Positions 12,935 to 24,500 of a DNA stretch of 64,000 nt are shown here, in pieces. The stretch is taken from the NCBI GenBank assembly GCA_951230915.1, contig OX579635.1, positions 48,794,001-48,858,000 on the forward strand, read 5' to 3'. Below the pieces are notes generated by a model. That model was not told where the DNA came from, did no database searches, and saw nothing but the letters and a program-made list of their open reading frames with translations. Both the position numbers and the translations under genes were made by a program. Each line of letters opens with the position of its first letter. Within the stretch, counting starts at the first letter, position 1. Source of the DNA: Antitrichia curtipendula (taxonomy: Eukaryota; Streptophyta; Bryopsida; Hypnales; Leucodontaceae).

Positions 12935-13420
12935 TTGCACCCTTGCATTGTGGCCACAACTAAAAAAATTAAAAAACAATTCTATAATTTTTTAATTCAT
13001 TATAACTTTGAAATTCAATAATTTTTACACCACCGTAGTGTGAGAGGTTAGATTCTTACTATGAATAAAAGGCTTCATACACAAAGGAGTGGAAAGGCTT
13101 TGTTTTGTGGTATTTGGACATGTAATACAAAGGCTATGTTTTTTTTCCAAATAAAAGATAATTTCCTTCAATTTTTTAATTAAAAAAATTCATAATTTTC
13201 AAACCATAGGTCCAAATAGAAAGCTTTATGCACAAAAGAGTGCAAGGACTTTGTTTTGTGGCATTTGGACAAGCACTGTGAAAGTTATGTCTTTCCAAAA
13301 ATAAAAGAGAATTTAAATCAATTTTTGATTCATAAAAAACTTTGAAATTCAATAACTTTCACACCGTTTGTCCAAACGCCTTGAAACAAAAAGTCTTGTT
13401 TTTAGGACAAATTAGAGCAT
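12935..13420. repeat. Dispersed repeat family, copy B
   Basis: Related to 8690-9180 and 43380-44560; shares GTGCCTTGCACCCTTGCATTG-like text and the iterated AATAGAAAGCTTTATGCA and AACTTTCACACCGTTTGTCC motifs. Non-coding. Confidence 0.6.
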
Positions 13421-13518
13421 CTTTTTGAAAAATAATGACATGCTCAATTTGTTTTTGAATTCAATTAGTTAGTTTTAACAAATTTCCAAAAAATGAAGGT
13501 CCACTAGAGTTGGGGTGC

Positions 13519-13532
13519 TTGCTAGAATAATC
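13519..13532 (+). repeat. Left target-site duplication of the MULE
   Basis: TTGCTAGAATAATC, identical to 25745-25758. It lies inside an older TTAA-family element that the transposon split. Confidence 0.75.
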
Positions 13533-13538
13533 GGGGAT

Positions 13539-13590
13539 GCTAGTTTGTGAGCTTGTGAGCGTGAGCCTGTGAGCCTGTGAGCCTCCATTT
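13539..13590 (+). repeat. Left end: iterated GTGAGC motifs
   Basis: GCTAGT followed by a string of GTGAGC/GTGAGCC repeats (TTGTGAGC twice, then GTGAGCC and TGTGAGCC twice). The array is mirrored at the right end and is a plausible transposase binding array; the binding role is inferred. Confidence 0.7.
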
Positions 13591-15180
13591 TTTTATCCAT
13601 TTAGTATTCCTAAATTTGTTCAAGTCCTATGACCGTGGAAATAAATGTAAGGATCTATAGTCCAAATGAATAACAAATGAATATATTCCTATGAGATTTT
13701 GCCCCCCAGAATTGAATCATTCTATTTTTAAAAAATGAAATATTATAAAATAGGAGGTTTTTGAATGTAACACATAATGAAAATAGGTGTATATAGTGGT
13801 TTAGAATATCTCAGTACAAGATATATATTAAAATAATACAATGCAACATAATACCAAAATTTTAAGGGAACATTTATCAATTTAAAAATAGAAGGGACAA
13901 TAAATATGGGTTGTAGAGATTGAATATAAATTGAATGATAGGCAAAATTTTACAAGCATTAGAGCATGAACAATGGTCTTGAGCTTATAACTAAGTGATA
14001 AATGTAGTCTTAATTGTTGACCTTCATGTAAATTTAATGAATGAATCATAAGCTCAAGACAATTTGGGCATAGACAAGCTCAAAGGCAATGTGGACATGA
14101 AGTGAAGTTGAAGGCCATCAAATGGAATTGTTGCCATTTGCCACATCATGCATAGTTAGATTTAGTTAAACAAAAAGTAAATAGAAATCAAATATAAAAG
14201 CATGAAATTGAACTCAAATATCGTCTGACTCAAATGCACTGAGTTCGAAATAAGAACATACTCTGGGATCATAAGATCTATGAGGTGATAAAGAGATTGA
14301 AGATGAATCAGATGAAGCATCAACATAAGCTAATGCTAAATGTTCGGCATAAATAGGTAGGCCACAAGGACTCAAAGAAAGACTTCTAAGAAATCCAGGA
14401 TGTCGATAAAAAGGCAAAGTGCGTCTTGGTGATGGACTCATCCAACTGCAAACAACAAATCATATGTTTGAGTATATAGTAACAAATTAAAATTCAAAAT
14501 ACAAAACTTTGAATCGAAATTATTGAAAAATAAAAATAAAACTTACTCACATAAGTCAAGTAGTTCGACATCTTCAATTGGAGAGTCATCATCAATCTCC
14601 ATACCATCATCCGAGGTAGTAGAATCAAGAGCCTTGGAGATGATTGTAGGTGTTTGTAATGGCTTCAGTACCTCATCAAAGAGCTTGGCATCACTTTCTA
14701 ATGCTAAAATATGACGATTAGATGAATGAGCTGCTTTGATGGAAAAACCTGTATAAGACAATAAATTGACATTACAAATACATTAGAATTTAAGGGTAGA
14801 TAGAAAAATCAAATTAGAAAATACAAAAAACAATGATTCAATGATATAGATTACAATACCTGTAGAGGCAGTCATGTCTGCCACAATACCACTTGTAGGG
14901 GTCAAGCCATGAACAAAAAGCTTCATGAGAACCTTTGACTTCTCCTTAGCACCCCTCCATGGCTTGCCATCTTCCTTTCTACGTGATTGAGTTGTCGTCG
15001 TAATAGTGTTGAAGAGGACGTCATCTGTAGTTAAATCAACCTCAGGAATTGAGGGATCAATAGAAATCTGAAGCTCTTGAGGTTGCCTAGCAATGGGAGA
15101 GGCAAATGATCGAACCAACAACAAAGCCTTGAACTTCAAAGTCTGCAAATCAAAATTAAAACCAAGTTAGATTGTACATT

Positions 15181-15525
15181 TAAACGCAAAATTCATTATA
15201 ATAAAAGACTTCAGTGAATTTGAGAAAATACTGTTCAGGTCCAGTCCACCTGATCTGCACCAGAGATTGGAAAACTGGAATGTTGAAGTGACGATAACTT
15301 ACTCAGATTTTGTCCAAACTGGGCATATGAGGTGTTTTTTGACATCTACAGAATCTGTAGATGTCAAAAAACACCTCATATGCCCAGTTTGGACAAAATC
15401 TGAGTAAGTTATCGTCACTTCAACATTCCAGTTTTCCAATCTCTGGTGCAGATCAGGTGGACTGGACCTGAACAGTATTTTCTCAAATTCACTGAAGTCT
15501 TTTATTATAATGAATATGGTGTTAC
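15181..15525. repeat. Intronic foldback hairpin, copy 1 (near-perfect palindrome)
   Basis: Arms 15191-15352 and 15354-15515 are almost exact reverse complements around 15353 (CTACAGA-A-TCTGTAG). That gives a hairpin of about 162-bp arms with a one-base centre. It lies in the 15143-15595 intron of the ParB-methyltransferase gene. It is non-coding; the frames seen in it on both strands are mirror images of each other. Probably a foldback/MITE insertion. Confidence 0.9.
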
Positions 15526-17040
15526 TTGAAATCAAAATAAATGACATCTACAAGTGAATCAAAGCTAAAAACAAAAGATTGAAAGTAGTACTTACAAATT
15601 TGGATGGATTCATAGGATTGGCCAAATGTAAGCAATTTATGATAGTCCACTCATCCTTGATCTTCAACTTGTAGTTCTTGAAGAATCCAGCCACTTCTCT
15701 CTTCACTGTGGAACTGTCAGGATAAAATAGAAGAAATGCTCCATCATCATGAAGATAGGTAAGAGAGAATGCCATCATTACTTGGAGGAAACTTGGAATG
15801 CTAGCATTCCAATGAGGAATTTCAGATGATGGATTTGAAACCCCTGGAATTGGAAGACCATCTGGATATTCTGCAATGATGAGGTCTACAGCTGGTCTCT
15901 TTTGGATTTTGCCATAAAAAAAGAACTCTCTACCTTCACCAACCTGTAAAGATAAATTTCAAAAATGTTAATTCATAATAGAAGATGTCAATGTCAAAGA
16001 AGAACAAAAATGAGAAGATGTAAATGATGTAGAATATGTAAGATTACATAACAATCAAAATGAGATGGAAATAAAACAAATAAACTAACCTTTGAGAGAA
16101 AAGCCACAATGTTCTCATATGGTACTCCAAATGTACCATTCTTTTTTTTTTCTTCAATGATTCTAACAAAAGAATCGTTCAAGATTAGATCAGAAGATGT
16201 ATGATTGGTAGACAAAGGAGCCAATGTACTCCTCATACCTTTAAGCTTGGGAGGTAGTTCAAAAATAGGAGAGGAGGTTGGTACTAAAACCACGGGAGTA
16301 GAAGACGTCTTCTGGCGCTTTAAGCAGGGAGTGTAGCTTCAACATTCGAAGATGAAGGTCCAGTAACCACAAGGCTCTTGATAGTGTCTTGAACTAGTAC
16401 ATCTTCACTGGAATCATCAAGTTCAACCACCAACTTCTTTAACCTGGTCTTCCTGGTCTTCTTGGTTGCCTCCTTATCTGCTTTCTTAGGAACATCTATA
16501 GCTGTACTCTTGAAGGCGGGCTCAATAGAATCTCGAAGGACAATATCAAAAGTTGGTGGTCTTTTGAGGGGACAATCCAAATACCACCCACATTTTTCCC
16601 AATGTATGGGATCCCAAGATGCCATGATCCCCTCTGTGAACATACACTCTTCACTTTCTTTGTCCAAATAATTGGCAAAGAAAGTGGGAGTCTTGGAAAT
16701 GGCTTTGGCAGGGAAGAGGACATACTTGAAGTATCTATAAAGCACCCTTTGCATGGCTGACTTGAAGTTGAGTTGCTTCTCTATCTTATTATTCTTGTGA
16801 ACCCCCTTATCCACAGCAAACTCACGGAAAAATGCAGTATCCCACAACAATATGCGCATAGTCTCCACATAATAAAAAATGGTAGGCAAAGGATCCATAC
16901 CATCAGGAAGATAGTTAATAGATACGTCCAAATCAGCCACTGTAGCATTGAAGAGTTTTTCGGTCTCAATAGCCAACTGACATGCACATAAATTGTAAAT
17001 TAGAAGAATGTTTTGATTGATCCACAAGGTTCAAAGAATA

Positions 17041-17381
17041 CACCATATTCATTGTAATGAAAGACTTTAGTGAATTTGAGAAAATACTGTTCAGGTCCAG
17101 TCCACCTGATCTGCACCAGAGTTTGAGAAACTGGAATGTTGAAGTGATGATAACTTACTCAGATTTTGTCCAAACTGGGCATATAAGGTGTTTTTTGACA
17201 TCTACAGATTCGGTAGATGTCAAAAAACACCTTATATGCCCAGTTTGGACAAAATCTGAGTAAGTTATCATCACTTCAACATTCCAGTTTCTCAAACTCT
17301 GGTGCAGATCAGGTGGACTGGACCTGAACAGTATTTGAAATCAGAGATTGGAAATAACAAATATGTAATTAATATGGTGTT
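17041..17381. repeat. Intronic foldback hairpin, copy 2
   Basis: Same family as 15191-15515. Inner arms 17091-17335 remain paired around about 17211 (TCTACAGATTCGGTAGA). The left outer arm (ATTCATTGTAATGAAAGAC) has lost its right partner, where about 45 bases are replaced before a terminal AATATGGTGTTA. It lies in the 16977-17424 intron of the same gene. Confidence 0.85.
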
Positions 17382-18959
17382 AAAATTAATACTAAAACTA
17401 TAGGAAAGAAAGATAAGTACTTACTTGAGCCCACCATGTAGCTTTATGAAGCCACTCTGGAAATTCAAGGTCACTGAATTTTGGTTTAGGGAACTTGAGA
17501 GCCTCACGAAGAGAAGGAGACTTGTTCCATCTCTCAAGCCACTTGATCTTCATGGAAGTATCCATTGCTGAAGTTGCCAACATCCAAAGTTTCTCTTGGG
17601 TCATCTCCGGATTGTCGTCATGAGTTTCATAGTGAAGCTTGACTTGCTCCAAAAATGCAATCGTATGTTTTGGATCTGCAATGGGAAGCTGCTTCTTCAA
17701 TTCGGAATGAGAAGCCACCTTGACCTTATCAATAGCTTTGGAGACCCACTCAGAAACTGCAGTTGAAGTCCAATCCGCGGAATCGGAATACTTTTCATAG
17801 AATTTTCTTTGAGCAGCAGCAGCATCCCCTAACTCTTGCTGCACAACGTAAAGAAAATTTAAAAATAAACATAAATGTTCATGAGAACAAATGTTTTGCA
17901 TAGGAGAACAAGGGATATGAAATCAAATTAAAAAGAAGAACTAATGTCAAGAAGCCTAAACAATCAAGAAAATATGAAAAGTAGAAAAGGAAATAAAGAA
18001 GTAAACCTGGTACAAGACTCCATTTAGAGCCTCAATAGTTAGAGTGAACCAAGTCCTGTGTTTTGATTTTTGCTTGGCTTCAGCTGCAGCAAGATCCTCC
18101 TTAGAAACAAGTTTCTCAAAATACGACAGTGGCTGCCCGGCAATATTATGAATGCGATAGAGCTTGTGAACAAGATTTATGGAAACATGGGACTTCTGGT
18201 TTCGCCTGCTAAAACAAAATTTACTATATTAAATCATATAAATTAAACATTCAATTAAAAGAAGGTAGGACATAATGATTCAAAGTGAACAAACATTGGA
18301 AACGGAAGACTTGAATAAAATGGAAATTCATCAAGGATGATAAGGAAATACCAATTGACTTCATGTAATGCTGTCAATGTAGTTGCAACATCCCCTTTGA
18401 CTTCCAAAATGATACTTTCAACCGCATAATGCCATTGAAAGTCGTCCGTATGATCTCGGTTGATAAGAGGTAACCATGCTTGCAAACGATGGTTTCCATC
18501 CCATACCATTAACATCTTGCCAGAGAAAACTTTGAGATCTTCATCGTTTTGCAATTCTCTCTCAAATGCAGCATTTGCTCTCAGCCAATTTGGACTTCAG
18601 GTTTTGATAATGTCATCCGTGACATCCACTGTCTTCCCTTCATTGTTCTCCAAGGCAACATAGAAAACGCCATTTCCTTCCATATAACCACAAGTAACAA
18701 AGTGTGCAGCTAAATTCATGACATCATTCTTCAAGAAAGGCCTCACCACCGGTAGAGATATCATACGGCATAAATGAATGTTGATCTTTGATTTAGCTCG
18801 TGGTTGATACCTCAAGCGCTCAAGACGAGAAGAAGTATTCACAGTCTCCTTCAAAAATCCATGCAACTCTAACTCAAGTTGATTTTGAGAAAGAGGCTCA
18901 AGTATAGCATTGACTCTTGGTGCTTGTGGATCTCCTTCTGCCGGCATCTCCAAAACAAT

Positions 18960-19800
18960 GTATACATAAAGATTAGAAGAAGTTTTGGTGGAGGCCCAAG
19001 AGTTTTCAGCATAAAATGACATAGATAGCATACATTCATAAGCAAATGTGTGTCTCAAAAAGTGTGGCCGTCAACGGCTGGGGTCTAAGGTTTCCTAGAA
19101 AATTTCAGATTTTGATAAGCATTGAGGAACATAGCATACATTCATAAGCAAATGTGTGTCTCAAAAAGTGTAGCCGTCAACGGCTGGGGTCTAAGGTTTC
19201 CTAGAAAATTTCAGATTTTGATAAGCATTGAGGAACATAGCATACATTCATAAAAGAATATATGTCTCAAAAAGTGTGGCCGTCAACGGCTGGGGTCTAA
19301 GAAGTGTCTAAAAAATTTAGCTTTAGACAAACATAGCAATGTAGTATATTTTGACAAGCAATTTATGTCTCTAGAAGCATGGCCATTAACGGCTACGGCC
19401 CAAGGTCACAAAGATTTCAGCATTTGATCAAATCCCTAATGTTGTATAGAGCCAAAAGAATTCAGCATTAGCCTAAATCCCTAATGTTTCGTAGAAAGAA
19501 ATGTATGTCTCAAAAGTGTAGCCGTCAACGGTTGGGGTCTAGGAAGGCTCACGAAATTGTAGCACCTTGATTCTGAAATTAGAATTCCGAAAATTGTGTC
19601 CGTTCAAGGCTGTTCATTAGAGAGGAAGAAAAGAGCCGAAAAAAGCGCAGCCGTTAACGGCTGAGGTCTAGGAAGGCTCACAAAGTTCTAAACTGGAATG
19701 CAGAAAAGCGTGGCCGTCAACGGCTGTCCATTAGAGAGGCGATATTGAACGCAAAATAGGATCTGAAAAAGTGCAGCCGTCAACGGCTGGGGTTTAGAGA
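18960..19800. repeat. Tandem array with iterated GCCGTCAACGGC palindrome
   Basis: Within the 18938-19823 intron. The first three units are close copies about 106 bases long (GCCG at 19067, 19173, 19279). Diverged units follow with the motif at 19382, 19521, 19650, 19713 and 19776. The motif is AGCCGT(T/C)AACGGCT, a 14-bp palindrome in the T form at 19650. It contains AACGG, the core of plant MYB3R/MSA sites, on one or both strands. Its conservation while the spacers diverge suggests selection or recent copying. Confidence 0.85.
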
Positions 19801-20893
19801 GGGCAAAAAAATTAGCCACGCACCTGGATTGGCTTCATTCGGCGTACTTGCTGTCCTCTTCTCTTCCTGGATCGTCATTTCTCCATGCTCATCTCCACGC
19901 TCCAAAACCGCCGCATCTCCCGCAGCAGCCTCTCCTGCAGCCTCCCCTTCCTCCATCGTGAAAGTTTCTTCCTCCGGTACCTTCAAAGTTCAAAGACAAT
20001 GTGCGAAGAAACCACAAGGTTTAGGTAAAAGCAAGTGTCCAAAAAAAAAACAAAAAAAAACAAGTATAAAATTGGTAGATGTATCTCAAAGGAATCATGC
20101 AAAGAATTTTTTCAATTTTCAAAATTTTAAGCCAAATTTTTTTGTACTTGTAGATTCTTCAGGTCAGAATTACTCTGATTTTTTTCAAATTTTTTGGACA
20201 CTCGAGCGATTTTACAAAATTCGCCAATAACTGCTGAAAATCAAAAGGCTGGATTTGGCCTCAAAATCAGCGGATTTTGAAGATTTCAAGCCAGATTCCA
20301 AGATGCCGTTTTAGTTTTTAGGCCGTAAAATACTCAATATGCATCCGTTTTTTCCGTGCTATACACCGTTGGAATTGGAATTCCGACGCGTACAAAATCA
20401 TGTCAAGTTCCTAGAAATCTGGTTCGCTAAAATTTTCACATACTTTCTCATTTAGCATTGCTTGGAAAAATTATTTACGTACCATTCTGTTTGTAACTTC
20501 AAGCTCCATCTCCAACTCTAGCGTTGGAAGTAAAAAGTGCTCATGCTGTTGTTGTTGATGTCCTTCTCCCCTGTCTTCATTTTCTTCTTCTTCATCAATG
20601 TGTTCATCACAATCACTATAGCTACACACAATCTCTGGTTGAGCTTCACAAGATGTACACCCAACTTCTACAATATCCTCTCCTATTGCTTCACATGGAC
20701 TTATATCTCCATAAGTCAAATTCCTTGTTGAGCTTGACAAATCAGCTGTACTAATTCGGGACAATCGTCTAATCATTCTAGCCCTTAACAATTGCTTCTT
20801 ACTCGAATAACGAAAGCTACTTCTCCTCTTCTTCTTCCTCTGTGGAACTTCACTGTCCAACACTAACAATGGAGGAAGCAATTCCTCTTGCAT

Positions 20894-21544
20894 CTGAAAT
20901 AATCAACTATCAAGGCATTACAATATCAACATCTACCATACTACATCACACCCTCTTCTGAACTTACATTTCTATCTACTACTTCCTCATGTCCTGCAAC
21001 CTTTTATATTCGATGAGACTTCAACAACTTCTTCCTACAAGGATATAAGTTCATTTCATGACTACATAACGGCTACTTCTATTTGCTACTCATCATCATC
21101 GATTACAATATTCTCGACCGGCCACTAAATATATTATTATAATTGTAAACGTGTCCTACGTCGCCATCAACTCTACTGCTTGACGTCTTGACGTCTATTG
21201 TCAGTGACAGTTTTAACATTGCCAACTTGATTTAATTCATATTGATATCTTTCATATTGTAATCCATTTATTACTGGTGATGTGCTAATTGATACCATAC
21301 AATACGCCGTCTTACCCAACTCCATTTCACCTACCTCTTCTATATCAAATCTTGATACGGTATTTATTCATGACCATTCAAATTATCAATCCAATTTCAA
21401 ATTTAGTACATCTATGAAAAAAATTTCATTCAGTTTGAACAACTCTATTATTGTTCCTTTTAAATTCACGTCCTTTACACTCGTAAACATCATTGCTTAC
21501 TTTTTCATTCTTCGTCTCTCTTCCCATTTTTTTAATGCTTCGCT
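20894..21544. promoter_or_regulatory. Divergent promoter region of the MULE
   Basis: About 650 bases lie between the ATG of the ParB-methyltransferase gene (-) and the ATG of the transposase (+). Both promoters must lie here or in 5' UTRs within it. AT-rich with pyrimidine tracts near the transposase start; I cannot place a TATA box or start site with confidence. An alternative frame starting at 21282 overlaps the transposase and is not called. Confidence 0.5.
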
Positions 21545-24500
21545 ATGGCTAGTATTGTTGCTAAAGGTCATGATGTCCCATTTCTTCTACCACTGGACAG
21601 TCAAGGTATTGTTCGTGTGCTTGCCGATCTTCTTCATGTCCGGTTTGGATTCACCCCTTCTTCTATTATTGTGGAGGAAGAACTCCAAGGAGATGACGAT
21701 GTTGTTACGGGGTCTATCTTACAATCAAGGTGTACTGATCATGAAGGATTCTACTGGCTTCTTCCTGCTGGACGCTATAGAGTTTATGGTCTCCTGTCGG
21801 GGCTCTTACCACCTTCAACTGAAGGATTGACACTTACTTCTGATAAGTCAAAGGGACAACACCCATTACCACGTCTTGTAAAAGTGGAGTCCCTAGGCAG
21901 TGGATGCTCCGAGAACACAATTGCGTTCAATGTCAAGCGTGAGTCTATAGAACCTGTCATTGAGTTGTCTAGCGATTCTGAAGGTCAAATGCCGATTAAA
22001 GTTTGCCAACCTTCTTCTTCGAATGTTCATTTTCCACGTATGGTAGATTCATCCATTCCTACTATCTTCCATAGTACACTTAGTAGTCCAGCATCGTCTG
22101 GATTTTCTCGTCCTCCTCTCCCCCCCAATCATCGCGATTCTTTAACCGTATTAGAATGCCTTCGCAAATTGTCTTCAGTGCCTGGTTCACGAAACGAACT
22201 TGCCCAAATTGATTTTGATGCCATGGACTACCACAAGGTTCAGTTTCTCCCGACTAGATTTGATGGTAATGTTCTTTTTGAGCTACCACCTTCTCGTGGT
22301 TCCACATGTGGGGCTAGAGGCATGGAAGGTATGGACAAGCGATATGATGGTCATACATGGTGTCGCACCATGACATCAAACATCCATAATGACTTAGGTT
22401 TGAAGTTTAGAAAATCGCATTGTGTTGGGCACTTGATCTGTAAAAATACAAACTGTGACTACCGCACACGAGCTCTGAAAAGCAATGAATCTCAGTGGAT
22501 TGGGACCACCAAACATCTTTTTAGCGTAGGTCAGATTCCTCCTCCTGACTCTACCGTGCTCTATAAAGTTTGTAGACAACCTCCTGTTTGTCTCAGTCTA
22601 TGTAACTCGAGAATTTATTATGTACTTAGAACTGGAGAATTGTCACGTGCATGCATCCATTTGGGTGTTCATTCACATCCTGTTTCTGATGGTCAATGTA
22701 GAGAGTCTCTTGAAGCAATAACTAGTCTAATTGCTAACGAGGTAGCTAAGACTCCAACAGCCAAAACTTCTGCCATTACCTTGGCAGCAAGCAAGGAATT
22801 CCTTGACACGTTTCTTATTCACGATGGGCCTGGACCAAAGGAGATGCTTCATGGTGATGCGTTAGAGAATGTCATGGATAAGTTCAAGCTCCTTAGCTCA
22901 CCCAATGTGTGCAACATTGTTTCCTCCTTTCGGAACAACAATAAAGGTGCAGGCGAGATTGATCGAATTCTTGACATGAAGGGACGTGCCAAAATGGAGT
23001 ACATCCACGATAGTGTATTTCCAGGACAAGGACAAGATAAGGTCTATTTATTCAAGATGCTTGTGAATGGACCTGGAAGTGGAGTGGATCTCGTGCAACG
23101 GATGCAACCAGGCGGCAACCTTGAAAACTATTTTATCATGTTCGATCATGTCAAGAGAGTGAAATTATGGACGACTATTGCTTGTCACCTCTATGATGCC
23201 ACTTATTGTAAAGTCATGACCATAGCTGTATGTGATATGCAGACTGAGGGCACCGAAGGCCAGATCATTTTTTGGCATTGTTTGAATAGGGTCATGGTCA
23301 AAAATGGAGTGTCAAATCCTAACTTCAAGGGATTTATGTGTGATAGCGCTCAAGCCAACTTCAATGCTATTCGCATTGTGTATGGGTCAGGGGATCCATC
23401 TGTTCCAATGGTGGATCGTGAAAGGACTTGTTTGTTCCATTGGGCGACAAGCATGCACAAGCACACAGAGAAACTAATCTCCAAAGAGTTCCAAAAACAG
23501 CATATCCGACTCTGCAGGCAGTATAAGGATGCAACGTCAATGGCTGAGGCAGAGAAGATGTATTTAGAAATTAAAGCTTGGTGGTATTCTTCTGGAGCTG
23601 CATCAGAACCAGCTATCCGTGAACTTGAGGACTGGCTAGCATTTTGGCACTTTCGATATCGTCAATGGGGCGCATTCATGGATACGGTATGATCTCTACT
23701 TTCATAATTTGGTTTTCTAGTTTTTATTCTACATCTTCAATGTTTTAAATAATGACTTCATTCAATATATTTGCAGAAATTGACAACAGAAGAATTAGCA
23801 GATATTCCAACATGCAATCTTGCAGAAACTATGCACAACAAATGGATGCAAGCTTCAGGAAAGCGTGGATCTGATTTGTTCATTGCCACATGTGATGACT
23901 GGATTCAAGCCTTCATGCAAATGACCAACTACAGAGCTTATCTTTGTGGGGGCCCTTCCGGAAAAGGCCCCTCTAAAGAAGATTTGAAATTGAAGAGGGC
24001 TATGGCATCTGGAGATGGGAAAAAAATCGCAGACGCACTTAGTGAGATGCCTGGAGCTGAAGACGTTTGCACTCGAATTCCGCATTTGGAGGGTGAAGAA
24101 GTATTTGGGTCTAGCAAAAAAAAATTAGATCTTCCAATTGGTTCTGAGGGTGATTCTCATCGCCCTGACAAAGTAAACTTCTCTCATCCTCGGGTTCAAA
24201 TTAGATCAGCTACTGGTAGAGTGCAACTTGGGTCTGCAGTTGTAGAAACTAATACGGTTTTATCCCATATCCAATCTGTCATGGAAACTGATTGCGATAC
24301 ATCAGAATGGCATATAGCGAGACTTTCTCACAAGTCAAGGAAACAGTGTCATGCCATTCAAAAGTATACACAAGCCAAATGCAAGCTATTGATTGTTAGG
24401 CATGGAATATCCACTGCTGCCCCTACTTATAGAGGACAAAAGCGTGAGTATAAGGGCACAGCAGTTCAAACTGAGGATTTCTGGTTTTGTGCAGACCAAA

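Larger units (their letters stand above)
14214..20893 (-). pseudogene. ParB/sulfiredoxin-like + N4/N6 DNA methyltransferase-like fusion gene (two lesions)
   Basis: Ten exons (5' to 3'): 20893-20483, 19980-19824, 18937-18352, 18205-18007, 17838-17425, 16976-16090, 15943-15596, 15142-14860, 14748-14547, 14445-14214. All introns are GT..AG and all phases fit, giving about 1,239 codons. Order: basic N-terminus (RKKKRRSS) and acidic segment; a ParB/Srx-like region (about residues 240-390) with RPFLKNDVMNLAAHF and WDGNHRLQAW; a helical middle with a basic KKTRKTRLKK patch; then a methyltransferase-like C-terminus. There the catalytic-loop position reads DLIIAEYPDG (about 905), followed by YLHDDGAFLLFYP, and motif I comes last: GIVADMTASTG, then HILALESD (about 1090-1110). 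Motif IV before motif I is the beta-class bacterial/phage order. The usual DPPY is absent, so catalysis is doubtful. Lesions: an in-frame TGA at 18597-18599 (CGA-to-TGA would explain it) and a one-base loss near 16325. Domain calls are by motif, not by search. Confidence 0.7.

Noticed and set aside
15299..15547. Open frame containing FVQTGHMRCFLTSTDS, repeated at 17057-17263
   Set aside because: Both are hairpin arms in introns; the frames arise from the palindrome and mirror each other.
14547..15943. MT-A70-type (METTL) adenine methylase
   Set aside because: The motif order places the catalytic position before the SAM-binding motif in separate exons with a ParB-like N-terminus, and no DPPW is seen; the beta-class bacterial/phage layout fits better.
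15548..17027. Separate small genes on the minus strand
   Set aside because: Splice sites and phases join them as exons of one long gene.
21282..21830. 182-codon frame ahead of the transposase
   Set aside because: Overlaps the transposase start in another frame and has no recognisable features.
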